Source: an uncultured Bacteriovoracaceae bacterium
GTDB taxonomy: Bacteria; Bdellovibrionota; Bacteriovoracia; Bacteriovoracales; Bacteriovoracaceae
Assembly (NCBI GenBank): GCA_950054155.1
Contig: CATLOT010000001.1
Span: 207,098-271,097, forward strand
DNA length: 64,000 bases
Direction of reading: 5' to 3'
The notes under the pieces are model-generated. The model was not told where the DNA came from and searched no databases. It saw only the letters and a program-made list of their open reading frames with translations. A program made the translations under genes and the position numbers. This document shows, piece after piece, positions 44,836 through 53,145 of this stretch (position 1 is the first letter of the stretch; each line of letters starts with the position of its first letter).

Positions 44836-45021
44836 TTAGAAGTCAGTTGCCTTAACTGTTTTTCTACCATTGTTTACACATCTTTCTTGAGCTTCTTTAA
44901 CAAGCTGATGAACTTTTTCATTTAGCTTTTCTAGAGCTTCACTTGAAACATTAAGTCCAGTCGACTTAAGAGCTTCTTTTGTTTTTGAGCCAACAAGTAG
45001 CATTTCCATTTCTTTAGCCAT
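44836..45021 (-). CDS. Bacterial histone-fold protein
   Basis: A 61-residue protein that is one histone fold: two short helices around a long central one, and the terminal motif NGRKTVKATDF, near-identical to the archaeal-histone NGRKTVKxxD ending. Bdellovibrio bacteriovorus has such a histone (Bd0055), reported to be an abundant nucleoid protein that binds DNA in an unusual way. ATG 45021 has AAGGAGA upstream, and the longer frame to 45087 is rejected. It stands alone with its own promoter and terminator. It probably coats the chromosome. Confidence 0.85.
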   Translation of the reverse strand: MAKEMEMLLVGSKTKEALKSTGLNVSSEALEKLNEKVHQLVKEAQERCVNNGRKTVKATDF

Positions 45022-45067
45022 TTTGATTCTCCTTCTTGAGACGATTGTAAGTTGATTCGTAGGAGCT

Positions 45068-45095
45068 ATTCTATTGAGAAAAACCAAGGTTTCAA
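45068..45095 (-). promoter_or_regulatory. Sigma70-type promoter of the histone gene
   Basis: Read leftwards: -35 TTGAAA, 16-base spacer, -10 TAGAAT, 47 bases before the start codon. Both boxes match five of six consensus bases, consistent with strong expression. Confidence 0.55.
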
Positions 45096-45124
45096 TGAAA
45101 ACCGCACAAGCAAATGCTATATTC

Positions 45125-45799
45125 TTACGTTATAAGCTGATTTTCGTGAAATTTCTCACTAATCATCTCTTCGCTCTGCTTCATTTGCTGCGTTAGGTCT
45201 GAAATTAGACGAGTAAAACCGTCTTCTTTATCCTCTTTTTTGACGACTATCGGTTGGCCAAAGTGGATATCAAATTTGGTGAAAGGATAGGGGACACGAA
45301 AGTGATCCCAAGCCTTAATAGCAACATATTGCTTACGAGGAATGACAGTTAGGGGAACAATTGGCGTACGCGCTAAGTAAGCGAGCTCAAAAACGCCGGG
45401 CTTAGGTTCATGGCGAGGCCCTCGAGGACCATCCACAGTAATAGCGCCAGGAAAACCATTTCTTAAATAAGTGATCATTTGCTTAAGGGCTTTCATTCCT
45501 TTCTTTGAGGAAGAGCCTCTTGCCGTTTTATGACCCAACCATTCACATGGCTTAGCAACAATATCTCCATCAAGAGAAGCCGAAACAATCATAGCGTGGG
45601 GGTTGCCCATTTGGCTGATAATGGCACCGATCAGATTTTGATGCCACAGAGAGAATATGTAATTGCCGTGTTCGCTCTTGGTTTTATCGAGAAGGTCTTT
45701 GTTGAGGTAATTAAAGCGAAAGGTAAAAGCAAGGAGCCTTATAAAGATATAGGCGAGAAGAGTCTTTATAAAAAATAGGGTTTCTTTCTTTTTAATCAC
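45125..45799 (-). CDS. Lysophospholipid acyltransferase-like protein (DUF374)
   Basis: A 224-residue LPLAT-superfamily protein of the DUF374 subfamily: one N-terminal TM region, FSLWHQN with the catalytic His (about 52), and DGPRGPRHEPKPG (about 123-135). It probably transfers an acyl chain to a glycolipid or lipid A core. GTG 45799 is the start, overlapping the previous TAG as TAGTG, so it is coupled with the small TM gene upstream. Confidence 0.82.
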   Translation of the reverse strand: MIKKKETLFFIKTLLAYIFIRLLAFTFRFNYLNKDLLDKTKSEHGNYIFSLWHQNLIGAIISQMGNPHAMIVSASLDGDIVAKPCEWLGHKTARGSSSKKGMKALKQMITYLRNGFPGAITVDGPRGPRHEPKPGVFELAYLARTPIVPLTVIPRKQYVAIKAWDHFRVPYPFTKFDIHFGQPIVVKKEDKEDGFTRLISDLTQQMKQSEEMISEKFHENQLIT

Positions 45800-46059
45800 T
45801 AAAGGCTAATTCCGTTTTTTTCGAGATAAGACTTTATCGTCATCTCATCTTTATTTTTAAGGTGGGGTAACTCTTGAGCTGCAGCTAGGCATTGATCGTA
45901 TTTCTCTTGGCTAGGGGCTTGTAGAAAGTCTTTCATCGAGAGAGCAAATTGCGCCTCTTTATTGGAGCGATCTTTCTCTTTTGGTACAAAGTAATTTGCA
46001 CCTATAAAGAGAGCAATGAGAACAAAGCACATTCCAAAAACAATAATTCTTATATCCAT
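45799..46059 (-). CDS. Small membrane-anchored protein
   Basis: An 86-residue protein with one N-terminal TM helix (IIVFGMCFVLIALFIGANYF) and a helical soluble tail. It overlaps the acyltransferase start by one base. No family is recognised. Confidence 0.6.
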   Translation of the reverse strand: MDIRIIVFGMCFVLIALFIGANYFVPKEKDRSNKEAQFALSMKDFLQAPSQEKYDQCLAAAQELPHLKNKDEMTIKSYLEKNGISL

Positions 46060-46132
46060 AAGCTAAAATCCTTTAAACCTCATTCTTTTATAAAGAATTG
46101 CCTAAACTTTGGACACTGAGGAAGTTTATACA

Positions 46133-46184
46133 CCTCTAGCTTATTACGATCACGCCATTTTAGCCAGTTAGAGGCGTTTTTTTG
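46133..46184 (+). terminator. Hairpin with T-run upstream of the 46249 gene
   Basis: ACGCC (46152-46156) pairs with GGCGT (46173-46177) and seven T follow. CCTCTA (46133-46138) could instead pair with TAGAGG (46169-46174), which shares the GG and would block the first stem. No gene lies upstream on this strand, so it might be an attenuator-like leader of the next gene or a terminator for an unseen RNA. Confidence 0.35.
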
Positions 46185-46248
46185 GCATGAGGATTGCTTC
46201 TTATTCAGTATCTATATTTTAAAGAGAGATCCTAGAGAGGGAGAACTT

Positions 46249-47133
46249 ATGAAAGCATTATTTGGTTTAGCAGTTTTAGCAGTGGGAATGAGTCCTGTAT
46301 GGGCAGAAACTTTCTCCCACCCTTGTGAGCAAGTTTACTATGATCTTCATACAAAGAAAGAAGACAGTAAGTTTGATCTTCAGTACCTCCTTAATTGTCA
46401 AAACACCTTTGGTGAATCAAAGACAATTAAAAAAGCTGAGGCCCATAAGAAAGCCTTAGATGATAGGCTTGAAACAATCGAAAAGAAACTTGAGCAGAGG
46501 ATTGCCATAGCCAAGGGTGAAAAGCCTGGAAAGCTAGTGAGAACCTTTTCTTATGAAGATATGATTGGGCACGAGAAAAATGTTTTTGGTGATGCAATCG
46601 CACATAAGGTCATTGAAATTGATCCTGACGATGACAGACACGAGTACACTTTCTCTGATGATAAGGCCTGTCGGTTCTTTGGTTATGAAAGAGCAACATC
46701 ATCTCGTGTGAGTTCAGAGCTCTTTGCACGAAGTTTAAAGAAATACCCGAATGCGCCTAAGTCACTTCTTGAATACCGCAAATCAGGTGTGTTTGGTCTT
46801 GGAAAGCCAGAACCAAAGCGTTATGACTTTGAACAAAAGCGCCCCTATATGTACTTCAGTTACTTTGAAAGTTTGAGTTGTGAGCGAAACGTTGTTGCCG
46901 GTGATGAAATTGAGGACTTTGATATCGATATTGATCAGATTAGAGCCCAGATTTCTGCAGAAACGGATTACCCGCAAGCTGATGAAGATGTCCTAAGAAT
47001 TCTTGGATTAGGACGAAGTGCTGCTGAGGAAGTTGATGACTTTGAAGCGAGTTATGGTGAAAGTGACGATGGAGACGCTTGGGAAGCACCCGCTGTAGAA
47101 CAAGATGATTTCTTCATAGTTGTGCCTCAATAA
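46249..47133 (+). CDS. Secreted acidic protein
   Basis: A 294-residue protein with a signal peptide (MKALFGLAVLAVGMSPVWA). Cys-Cys pairs are possible in the first half (HPCEQVYYDL, LLNCQNTF). The C-terminal 80 residues are strongly acidic (EIEDFDIDIDQIRAQ, DDFEASYGESDDGD). No family is recognised. A strong terminator follows. Confidence 0.65.
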   Translation: MKALFGLAVLAVGMSPVWAETFSHPCEQVYYDLHTKKEDSKFDLQYLLNCQNTFGESKTIKKAEAHKKALDDRLETIEKKLEQRIAIAKGEKPGKLVRTFSYEDMIGHEKNVFGDAIAHKVIEIDPDDDRHEYTFSDDKACRFFGYERATSSRVSSELFARSLKKYPNAPKSLLEYRKSGVFGLGKPEPKRYDFEQKRPYMYFSYFESLSCERNVVAGDEIEDFDIDIDQIRAQISAETDYPQADEDVLRILGLGRSAAEEVDDFEASYGESDDGDAWEAPAVEQDDFFIVVPQ

Positions 47134-47182
47134 GATATTTAAATGATTATTTAGATTAATTTCATATTAAATACAATTAGTT

Positions 47183-47209
47183 AGCCCCTCATTAATGAGG
47201 GGCTTTTTA
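47183..47209 (+). terminator. Intrinsic terminator
   Basis: AGCCCCTC / GAGGGGCT with a six-base loop (47183-47204) then TTTTATTT. It ends the secreted-protein transcript. Confidence 0.9.
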
Positions 47210-47269
47210 TTTCTTTAGGTGAAAAAAACTCTAAATTCTTGAAAGTTTTAATCCGATACAATCCATGAG

Positions 47270-48265
47270 ATGGAAAATAAAAACTTATCTGAAGAAGATT
47301 TCTCATTAGTTATTCTTTCAAAGGTCGATCCTGAGAGACCTTTGCCTACTGATATCTACTTAAAGGTAGATGGTAAGTTTATTAAATTTAAATCTAAAGC
47401 TGATCCCATTGGCACTGAGAAGTATGAACTCTTTATTGCTAAAGGGGTTAAGAATATTTACGTGCCTGCTGATGAAGTGATGACTTTTCTAGAGTGGCTT
47501 AATGAAGCCTCTGAGGAAGAGGAAGGTACCTTTGTCGACGAATTCGGTGAAGAAAATCGAGGGTTCTTTAAGCGCTCAAAAGATTTCAAAGAAAAAGTTT
47601 ACGATGTTTACTTTGAAGATGAGCTCAATGAGGAGTTAGTAGAGAAGCTTCAGGATAATGTGTCTGACTTTGTTGATGAGATAAAGAAGAATCCGATTAC
47701 TTCTCAGGCTATTGCTTTGATGTTGAGTAAGAACTCCTCTGTCGCTGACCATTCCGTTAATGTGGCAAATCTCGCGGTTTATATTGGTATGGCCCTCGGT
47801 CATGGCCATCAGTTTGTTCTCGAGAATATCTATATGGGGGCCATCTTCCATGACTATGGAAAACTAAAAATTGATCCTCGTATTTTAGAAAATCAAGATA
47901 ATCGTATGTATTCTCATGCTGTTCAAGATCATCCTATGAGTGGTGTGCGAATGATGAGAAAAACAGAAGGCATACCGACACAAGTCTTAACGATTATTCT
48001 TCAGCATCATGAGCAATTTAATGGTCATGGATTTCCAAAGGGTCTTGCTGGAGATGAGATATATGAACTGGCTCAGATCGTGAGTATGGCTAATATCTTT
48101 GACAATACTCTCTCTGAAAATAAGCAACTTCCTTCACATGAAAGGTACAAGAGAGCGCTTAAAATTATTGAATTTGATAATGGGAAAAATTGGAACCCTA
48201 AATATATTGATAGAGTTCTAGATGCCCTTAGCCTGGCCTTCCATATTCGTAAGAAATCCGCTTAA
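47270..48265 (+). CDS. HD-GYP-type phosphodiesterase
   Basis: A 331-residue protein: an N-terminal about 110-residue domain of unknown fold, then an HD-GYP domain with DHSVNVANLAVYIG, FHDYGKLKID (the HD pair) and HHEQFNGHGFPKGL. The GYP signature reads GFP here. HD-GYP enzymes hydrolyse cyclic di-GMP; the metal His/Asp look intact, so activity is plausible. Its end overlaps the convergent pldA gene by 48 bases. Confidence 0.85.
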   Translation: MENKNLSEEDFSLVILSKVDPERPLPTDIYLKVDGKFIKFKSKADPIGTEKYELFIAKGVKNIYVPADEVMTFLEWLNEASEEEEGTFVDEFGEENRGFFKRSKDFKEKVYDVYFEDELNEELVEKLQDNVSDFVDEIKKNPITSQAIALMLSKNSSVADHSVNVANLAVYIGMALGHGHQFVLENIYMGAIFHDYGKLKIDPRILENQDNRMYSHAVQDHPMSGVRMMRKTEGIPTQVLTIILQHHEQFNGHGFPKGLAGDEIYELAQIVSMANIFDNTLSENKQLPSHERYKRALKIIEFDNGKNWNPKYIDRVLDALSLAFHIRKKSA

Positions 48266-49135
48266 AGGATCCGCTAAACTTATCCCCACACCGATTGTTT
48301 CTGCCCGATTATTATAATCAATCATGCTTGAACCATAGCCATAGGTTCCTTTGATATAAAAGCGAATACCTTCTTTCCAAGGGTAGCTATAGGTGAGGTC
48401 CACTCCTTGATATTTCTCGCCTATGCGATACAGAAGGCCCACATTACTTTTTCCAATAGAATAGCGAATATTAAGGTTTCCATAGCCAAGGTACTTATAG
48501 AGATCAGGGTTGTCATCAGGGGTCTTGCCACTACTTGGGATGCGGTACCAAGAAGTGAAAGTGAGGACAAAGCGATCGACAACAAAAGCAGCTCGCGCAA
48601 AAATTCTGTTCCAACTTCTTGAGAGCTCTTGAGCTTGACCATTTGATTGATGAACAAAACCGAGATCATAACCAATAAAGTCAAGGCCAAGAATACGATT
48701 TTCCTCATCAAAGACTCGGCGAAAGAAAATCTCAGGTTCGTAGTTTGTTTCTCTGAATTGACGGGACCATCCTTCATTATAGACTTGCCACCAAGAGTGT
48801 TGAGTGTAGCCAAGGAAGGTATTGAACTTAGTACCAAAAATATTTTTACTGGTTAGAATGAGAAAGCTGATTTGCATCTCAGCTTCAACATTTCGAACAT
48901 ACTTTCCTCTTTCATTGAATAAGTTCTGATCAAAAGACTCTCTATAGGGTCTTCGGTTGGGATTATCGTTGTATGAGAAGGGAAGTAAGAATGTACCCTT
49001 GTGGGGAAGGAGCACATACTTCTCTTTGAGAAGGTCTTGGTAAACCTTACGGAGCTGAATATTCGGATGATCCGCTTTGGCGCTTAGGCAAATAAGGGTA
49101 AAATAGACTATAAATCGCCATAATAAAGAAAACAT
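48218..49135 (-). CDS. pldA: Outer membrane phospholipase A
   Basis: A 305-residue outer-membrane beta-barrel with a signal peptide. The catalytic block YDLGFVHQSNGQAQELSRSWNR, with the His and Ser of HxSNG, is the PldA signature. PldA removes misplaced phospholipids from the outer leaflet. ATG 49135 is used, with GGAG nine bases upstream; ATG 49144 is also possible. It overlaps the O-antigen ligase end by 89 bases on the same strand and the HD-GYP end by 48 bases. Confidence 0.9.
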   Translation of the reverse strand: MFSLLWRFIVYFTLICLSAKADHPNIQLRKVYQDLLKEKYVLLPHKGTFLLPFSYNDNPNRRPYRESFDQNLFNERGKYVRNVEAEMQISFLILTSKNIFGTKFNTFLGYTQHSWWQVYNEGWSRQFRETNYEPEIFFRRVFDEENRILGLDFIGYDLGFVHQSNGQAQELSRSWNRIFARAAFVVDRFVLTFTSWYRIPSSGKTPDDNPDLYKYLGYGNLNIRYSIGKSNVGLLYRIGEKYQGVDLTYSYPWKEGIRFYIKGTYGYGSSMIDYNNRAETIGVGISLADPLSGFLTNMEGQAKGI

Positions 49136-50270
49136 TTTCGCCATCTCCAAAAGTATATTGAGTCATGCCTGAAATGAAAAAACTCATGACAAAGGCAAAG
49201 AGGATGGGCTCATCATAGGTTTCTTTAAGCCAAAAGAAAACAAACAACAAAAAAGCTAGAGCGCCAAGTCCACCGGTACTGGCGAGATGCTCTAGAACGT
49301 TACTATGGGCATGGCCAGCTTCGTGAGTTCTTGGGATATCATGGCGCTTCTTTATGTCTTTAGAGTTTGGCTCGAAGTTTTTAAAACCCAGTCCAAGTAA
49401 GGGTTTCTCTGTGAAAGCAGCATAGGCCGCTCGATAGAAAGCAATTCTGCCCTCATTAGAGCCTTGGCGTTTGAGGAAGACCTCATTGACTTTAGGGGAA
49501 AAGGCTACAAGTCCTCCAAGGAGTAAGGCTCCTGCGGCCATGACGGTGAGGAACATCTTTTTGTGACTCTTAAAGAAGAGAAAAGGAATCGCAAGGAGGA
49601 AACCTAACCAGCCGCCTCGAGCATAACTAAAAATATTTCCTGCCAGGTTAATAATCAGCGCAGCCCATATCATCCAATTGGGAGCAAGGTGATTAAAACG
49701 TTTTCTGTGCAGAGCAATTCCCGTCATAAGAACACAGAAGAGACTGATCCCGTAGCCATAAGTCATGTACATGCCAAAGAGGCCACAGGCCCTGGTGGGA
49801 TGACAAGCATCTTTAAACTTGAGGGGGGTGTAACCAGTCCACAATCCAAACAGGCCACAGATCGTTGCCACAGTTGTTGAAATGAGGAAGAGCTTAAAAA
49901 GAAGCGCTTTATTCTTGTCGCTTAGAAAATCCCTTTTGAGGTATCCATAAGAAAGAGCACCAAGGAGTCCAATTATATAGTACTTCGTTCTGAAGATTTG
50001 CTTTAAGGGGCGGTCAATATCACCCCAGTTTGCGATTACAGATGCCCAGCAAATAATGATGAGGGCAAGAAGCGACCAAAAACTGGGCGAAATTTTGATG
50101 TCACGGTTTTTAAGTTGTTTCGTTAAGAAGTAAACTCCGGGCACAACCATAAGAATATGGGAGAGGGCATTGATACTTACTGAGGTAAAAGTTGCGATGG
50201 CCAATACGAAGAGAGAGGCTAGTGTGAGTTGGTAACAGATCTTTTCAAAAGAGGAAAAAGACTTTGTCAT
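49047..50270 (-). CDS. O-antigen ligase/polymerase family protein
   Basis: A 407-residue membrane protein with about eleven TM helices and one long periplasmic loop (HDIPRTHEAGHAHSNVLEHLASTG) carrying the conserved Arg/His pattern of the WaaL/Wzy family. It joins or polymerises surface polysaccharide. Its long 3' overlap with pldA means both must be read in shifted frames across 89 bases. The only other glycan gene nearby is the GT-C protein at 55360. Confidence 0.82.
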   Translation of the reverse strand: MTKSFSSFEKICYQLTLASLFVLAIATFTSVSINALSHILMVVPGVYFLTKQLKNRDIKISPSFWSLLALIIICWASVIANWGDIDRPLKQIFRTKYYIIGLLGALSYGYLKRDFLSDKNKALLFKLFLISTTVATICGLFGLWTGYTPLKFKDACHPTRACGLFGMYMTYGYGISLFCVLMTGIALHRKRFNHLAPNWMIWAALIINLAGNIFSYARGGWLGFLLAIPFLFFKSHKKMFLTVMAAGALLLGGLVAFSPKVNEVFLKRQGSNEGRIAFYRAAYAAFTEKPLLGLGFKNFEPNSKDIKKRHDIPRTHEAGHAHSNVLEHLASTGGLGALAFLLFVFFWLKETYDEPILFAFVMSFFISGMTQYTFGDGENVFFIMAIYSLFYPYLPKRQSGSSEYSAP

Positions 50271-50384
50271 AGGAATGCCCTTTGCTTAATAAATTTAATC
50301 AATTTTGGCATGTGTTAAAACCACTGGCAATCTCTTATAGTATAAGGAAAACCATCGTTCTTGAATCACAAGCGAGGAAAAAAA

Positions 50385-51233
50385 ATGAAAATAGCACTTC
50401 TCACAATGACCAACCAAAGCGACATGGCACGCAAAGGCGAAATCCCTTTAGAGAGGGCTTTAGATAAAGCTGATATCAGTTTTGAGTGGATTGAATGGAA
50501 TAGGCATGTTGATTGGAGCGACTATGATATAGCCCTCGTCCGTACGACATGGGACTACCAAGCCCATTATGAGCAATTTCTTTCTCGTTTAGAAAAAATA
50601 GATCAATCAAGTTGTCTGCTCCTCAATAACCTAAAAACAATTAAATGGAATAGTGATAAGAATTATCTCTTTGAGTTGGAAGAAAAGGGAATTCCTATTG
50701 TACCTACGAAGAAGCTAAAAGACCTTCCTTTAGATGAAGCCTTTAATTATTTTGAGGTAAGGGAAGTTATTGTTAAGCCGACAGTGAGTGCTAGTGCTCA
50801 TAATACTTTTCTTCTCTCATTCGATAATTACAAAGATTATCTTGAAGAAATTAATCGAGTGAGCCAGGTTAAAGAGCTTCTTATTCAACCCAAGATCGAA
50901 AGTGTTATAGAGGAAGGAGAGTTTTCTCTTCACTTCTTTGCAGGCGAGCATTCTCACACAATATTGAAGAAGCCAAAGGAGGGAGATTTTCGCTCTCAAG
51001 AGGAATACGGCAGTCATATTATTCCCGTTTCTCCGGAAAAGGAACTGATGGCAGCGGCACGGTTTGCTTTAGAAAAGTGTGAAATACCGCTTTATGCACG
51101 GGTTGATTTAGTACGGGGACCAAAACATTGGTACTTGATGGAGCTTGAGTTAATTGAGCCTTGTCTTTATTTTGATATGGATAGTGAGGCGGCAGACCGC
51201 CTTGTTCGGAAATTAAAAGAAGTGGTCTCCTAG
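50385..51233 (+). CDS. ATP-grasp enzyme (glutathione synthetase-like)
   Basis: A 282-residue ATP-grasp protein: KWNSDKNYLFELEEKGIPIVPT, VREVIVKPTVSASAHNTFLL (the ATP-binding Lys), EGEFSLHFFAG and YLMELELIEPCLYF (metal-binding Glu/Glu). The family makes carboxylate-amine bonds. The substrate is unknown. ATG 50385 has GAGGAAA upstream; the longer frame at 50361 is rejected. It stands convergent to elbB. Confidence 0.8.
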   Translation: MKIALLTMTNQSDMARKGEIPLERALDKADISFEWIEWNRHVDWSDYDIALVRTTWDYQAHYEQFLSRLEKIDQSSCLLLNNLKTIKWNSDKNYLFELEEKGIPIVPTKKLKDLPLDEAFNYFEVREVIVKPTVSASAHNTFLLSFDNYKDYLEEINRVSQVKELLIQPKIESVIEEGEFSLHFFAGEHSHTILKKPKEGDFRSQEEYGSHIIPVSPEKELMAAARFALEKCEIPLYARVDLVRGPKHWYLMELELIEPCLYFDMDSEAADRLVRKLKEVVS

Positions 51234-51254
51234 AGAGAGACCACTTGAGAAAAA

Positions 51255-51911
51255 TTAAAATTCAAGAGTTTTGCGCACACATTTTTCAATACCCTGATTA
51301 ATGTGATGAAGCTTTTCTGAGTCATACATATAAGCTGGGGTTGTGACGATTCTATGATCAGTGTCCACGACACAATCACTAGCCTTGCATTCAATATGCT
51401 TGGCACCTGTTTTTTCAATTTCTTTTGCTGTGCCCTCATCGTTACCAATAGTAACTTTAATGCCTTTATCGCCTAAGCAAAGGGCCAAAAGTGCTGGTGC
51501 AATACAGAGGGCTCCAATTGCTTTTTGAGAGGCATAGAAATCATTGATGACTTTTTGGACTGTTTCATCAATGGAGGCACCTGATCCATCAAAGGCAAAG
51601 CTGCATAGATTCTTGGCCACGCCAAAACCACCAGGAATAAAAAGAGCCTCAAAGTCATTGGCATTGAGTTCTGTTAGGGGTGATACCTTACATCTTGCAA
51701 TCCGAGCAGCTTCTTCAAGAATATTTCTCTCTTCCCCCGCCTCATTCGAATCGAGATGGTTGACCACATGATGTTGTTTTTTATTTGGTGCAAAGATTGT
51801 GACTTCAGCGCCTGCTGCATCAAGATGCAAGAGTGTGAGAACAGACTCTCTGATTTCAGCACCATCAAGGAAACCACACCCTGAGAGAATCACGGCTACT
51901 TTCTTACTCAT
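51255..51911 (-). CDS. elbB: ElbB-type glyoxalase (isoprenoid biosynthesis)
   Basis: A 218-residue DJ-1/PfpI-superfamily protein closely like E. coli ElbB: ILSGCGFLDGAEIRESVLTL, EALFIPGGFGVAKNL, GALCIAPALLAL with the reactive Cys, and IVTTPAYMYDSE. It probably acts on glyoxal. The start ATG 51911 has AGGAGGACA upstream. Confidence 0.9.
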   Translation of the reverse strand: MSKKVAVILSGCGFLDGAEIRESVLTLLHLDAAGAEVTIFAPNKKQHHVVNHLDSNEAGEERNILEEAARIARCKVSPLTELNANDFEALFIPGGFGVAKNLCSFAFDGSGASIDETVQKVINDFYASQKAIGALCIAPALLALCLGDKGIKVTIGNDEGTAKEIEKTGAKHIECKASDCVVDTDHRIVTTPAYMYDSEKLHHINQGIEKCVRKTLEF

Positions 51912-51935
51912 TTGTCCTCCTATGAAATTAAAGTT

Positions 51936-52970
51936 CTAGGGGAAGATGATATCGAGATCATTCTGAGGAACGAACTCCATCTCCCTTTGTCCTTTAACAT
52001 CATAGCAGCCATTTTCATTTTTAACTTTATTTTTGATAACAAGATCTATGACATTGGCCGTTGTCACAGGTTTATGAAAGCTAATGGCATGCCCCGCGCC
52101 GCGAATAAAGAAGCAAGATGTTGAGCGCTTTGCTCTAAAAAAATCTTTGAGGACATCAACTTGACCTTCAAGAAGGGATTCACTTTCTTCTTCAGCTAGG
52201 ATGAGAACTCTCTTTGTCGTCTTCGGGGTTTCCTTGGGATCCCAGTCAAAACTCTCAAGAGAGCGGCTTGAAGTCATATAGCCCTCAAGAATATTGTCAT
52301 AGAGGTCTTGGTCAAAGCCAAAGCCACCAATCATTTCTTCAGTCTTAGGTCTCCAAACACCGTAGTAGGTTTGATCCATGGCCGCACGAATGACTGCTCT
52401 TCCAAAGGGATTAAACATATTCGCTGTTCTCAGTGACTGAAGGTAGAAACCAAGAGTTGGTCTCGCGTCACTTAATGAAGTCATCGGCGCGATATCAATG
52501 ATGGTATTAAAACCTTTTAAAAGAGAAGAGGGCGCTCCACTAAAGGAAAGTGTCACAGGGACAACATCCCTCTTAAACTTATCACGGGCCCAGTTTCCAA
52601 TAACTTCCATTTCAAAAGCATAGTCTTCCATTTCGAAATCCTCCTTATCAAAGTAAGGACGGGTTTCTTTTCCAAGGGCAGCAACAGAGTGGGGAAGAGT
52701 GCTAAAGTGCATGGCCACAACGCCATATCCGCGACGAGTAAGTGAACTAATAAAACCATCCATTTCAAGAAGGCCTCTATTAACCCCAGGACCTAAGAGG
52801 AGAATGGGAAGCTTATTGTCCTCAGGAGCTACATATTCAACATAACTTTGGCGGTTACCCTCAAGTTCTCCATTGGCACTGGGAAGATTTAGGACAATTT
52901 TCTTAGTGGATGCAGCATGTAGGGATAGAGTGCAGGTTATTAGGATGAAAAGGAGAAGTTTCTTCGTCAT
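51936..52970 (-). CDS. Secreted alpha/beta hydrolase
   Basis: A 344-residue protein with a signal peptide (LLLFILITCTLSLHAAS). It has the alpha/beta-hydrolase layout: LLLGPGVNRG (oxyanion loop), TLSFSGAPS (the nucleophile Ser in a variant of GxSxG) and GAGHAISFH (His). It is probably an esterase or lipase. Its C-terminus holds MEFVPQNDLDIIFP. No operon partner is clear. Confidence 0.75.
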   Translation of the reverse strand: MTKKLLLFILITCTLSLHAASTKKIVLNLPSANGELEGNRQSYVEYVAPEDNKLPILLLGPGVNRGLLEMDGFISSLTRRGYGVVAMHFSTLPHSVAALGKETRPYFDKEDFEMEDYAFEMEVIGNWARDKFKRDVVPVTLSFSGAPSSLLKGFNTIIDIAPMTSLSDARPTLGFYLQSLRTANMFNPFGRAVIRAAMDQTYYGVWRPKTEEMIGGFGFDQDLYDNILEGYMTSSRSLESFDWDPKETPKTTKRVLILAEEESESLLEGQVDVLKDFFRAKRSTSCFFIRGAGHAISFHKPVTTANVIDLVIKNKVKNENGCYDVKGQREMEFVPQNDLDIIFP

Positions 52971-53145
52971 AATAGGGTTTCACTTGAATTTGTGCGTTAA
53001 GTAATAGAGTTCTTATATAGGACAAAATACAGGAAAGCTGCAAGTATATAGGAATTATAGGTTCTTATTGTGGTGCGTTGTTAATGATAGAGATTATTAT
53101 TTCAACGAGCTTGTCTTGAATATGATGGCGTGCTACTTCAATAAA

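Noticed and set aside
45022..45087. N-terminal extension of the histone gene
   Set aside because: The strong AAGGAGA site and the promoter place the start at 45021; the extension is not histone-like.
48421..48837. 138-codon ORF inside pldA in another frame
   Set aside because: pldA carries the catalytic HxSNG block; this is a shadow frame.
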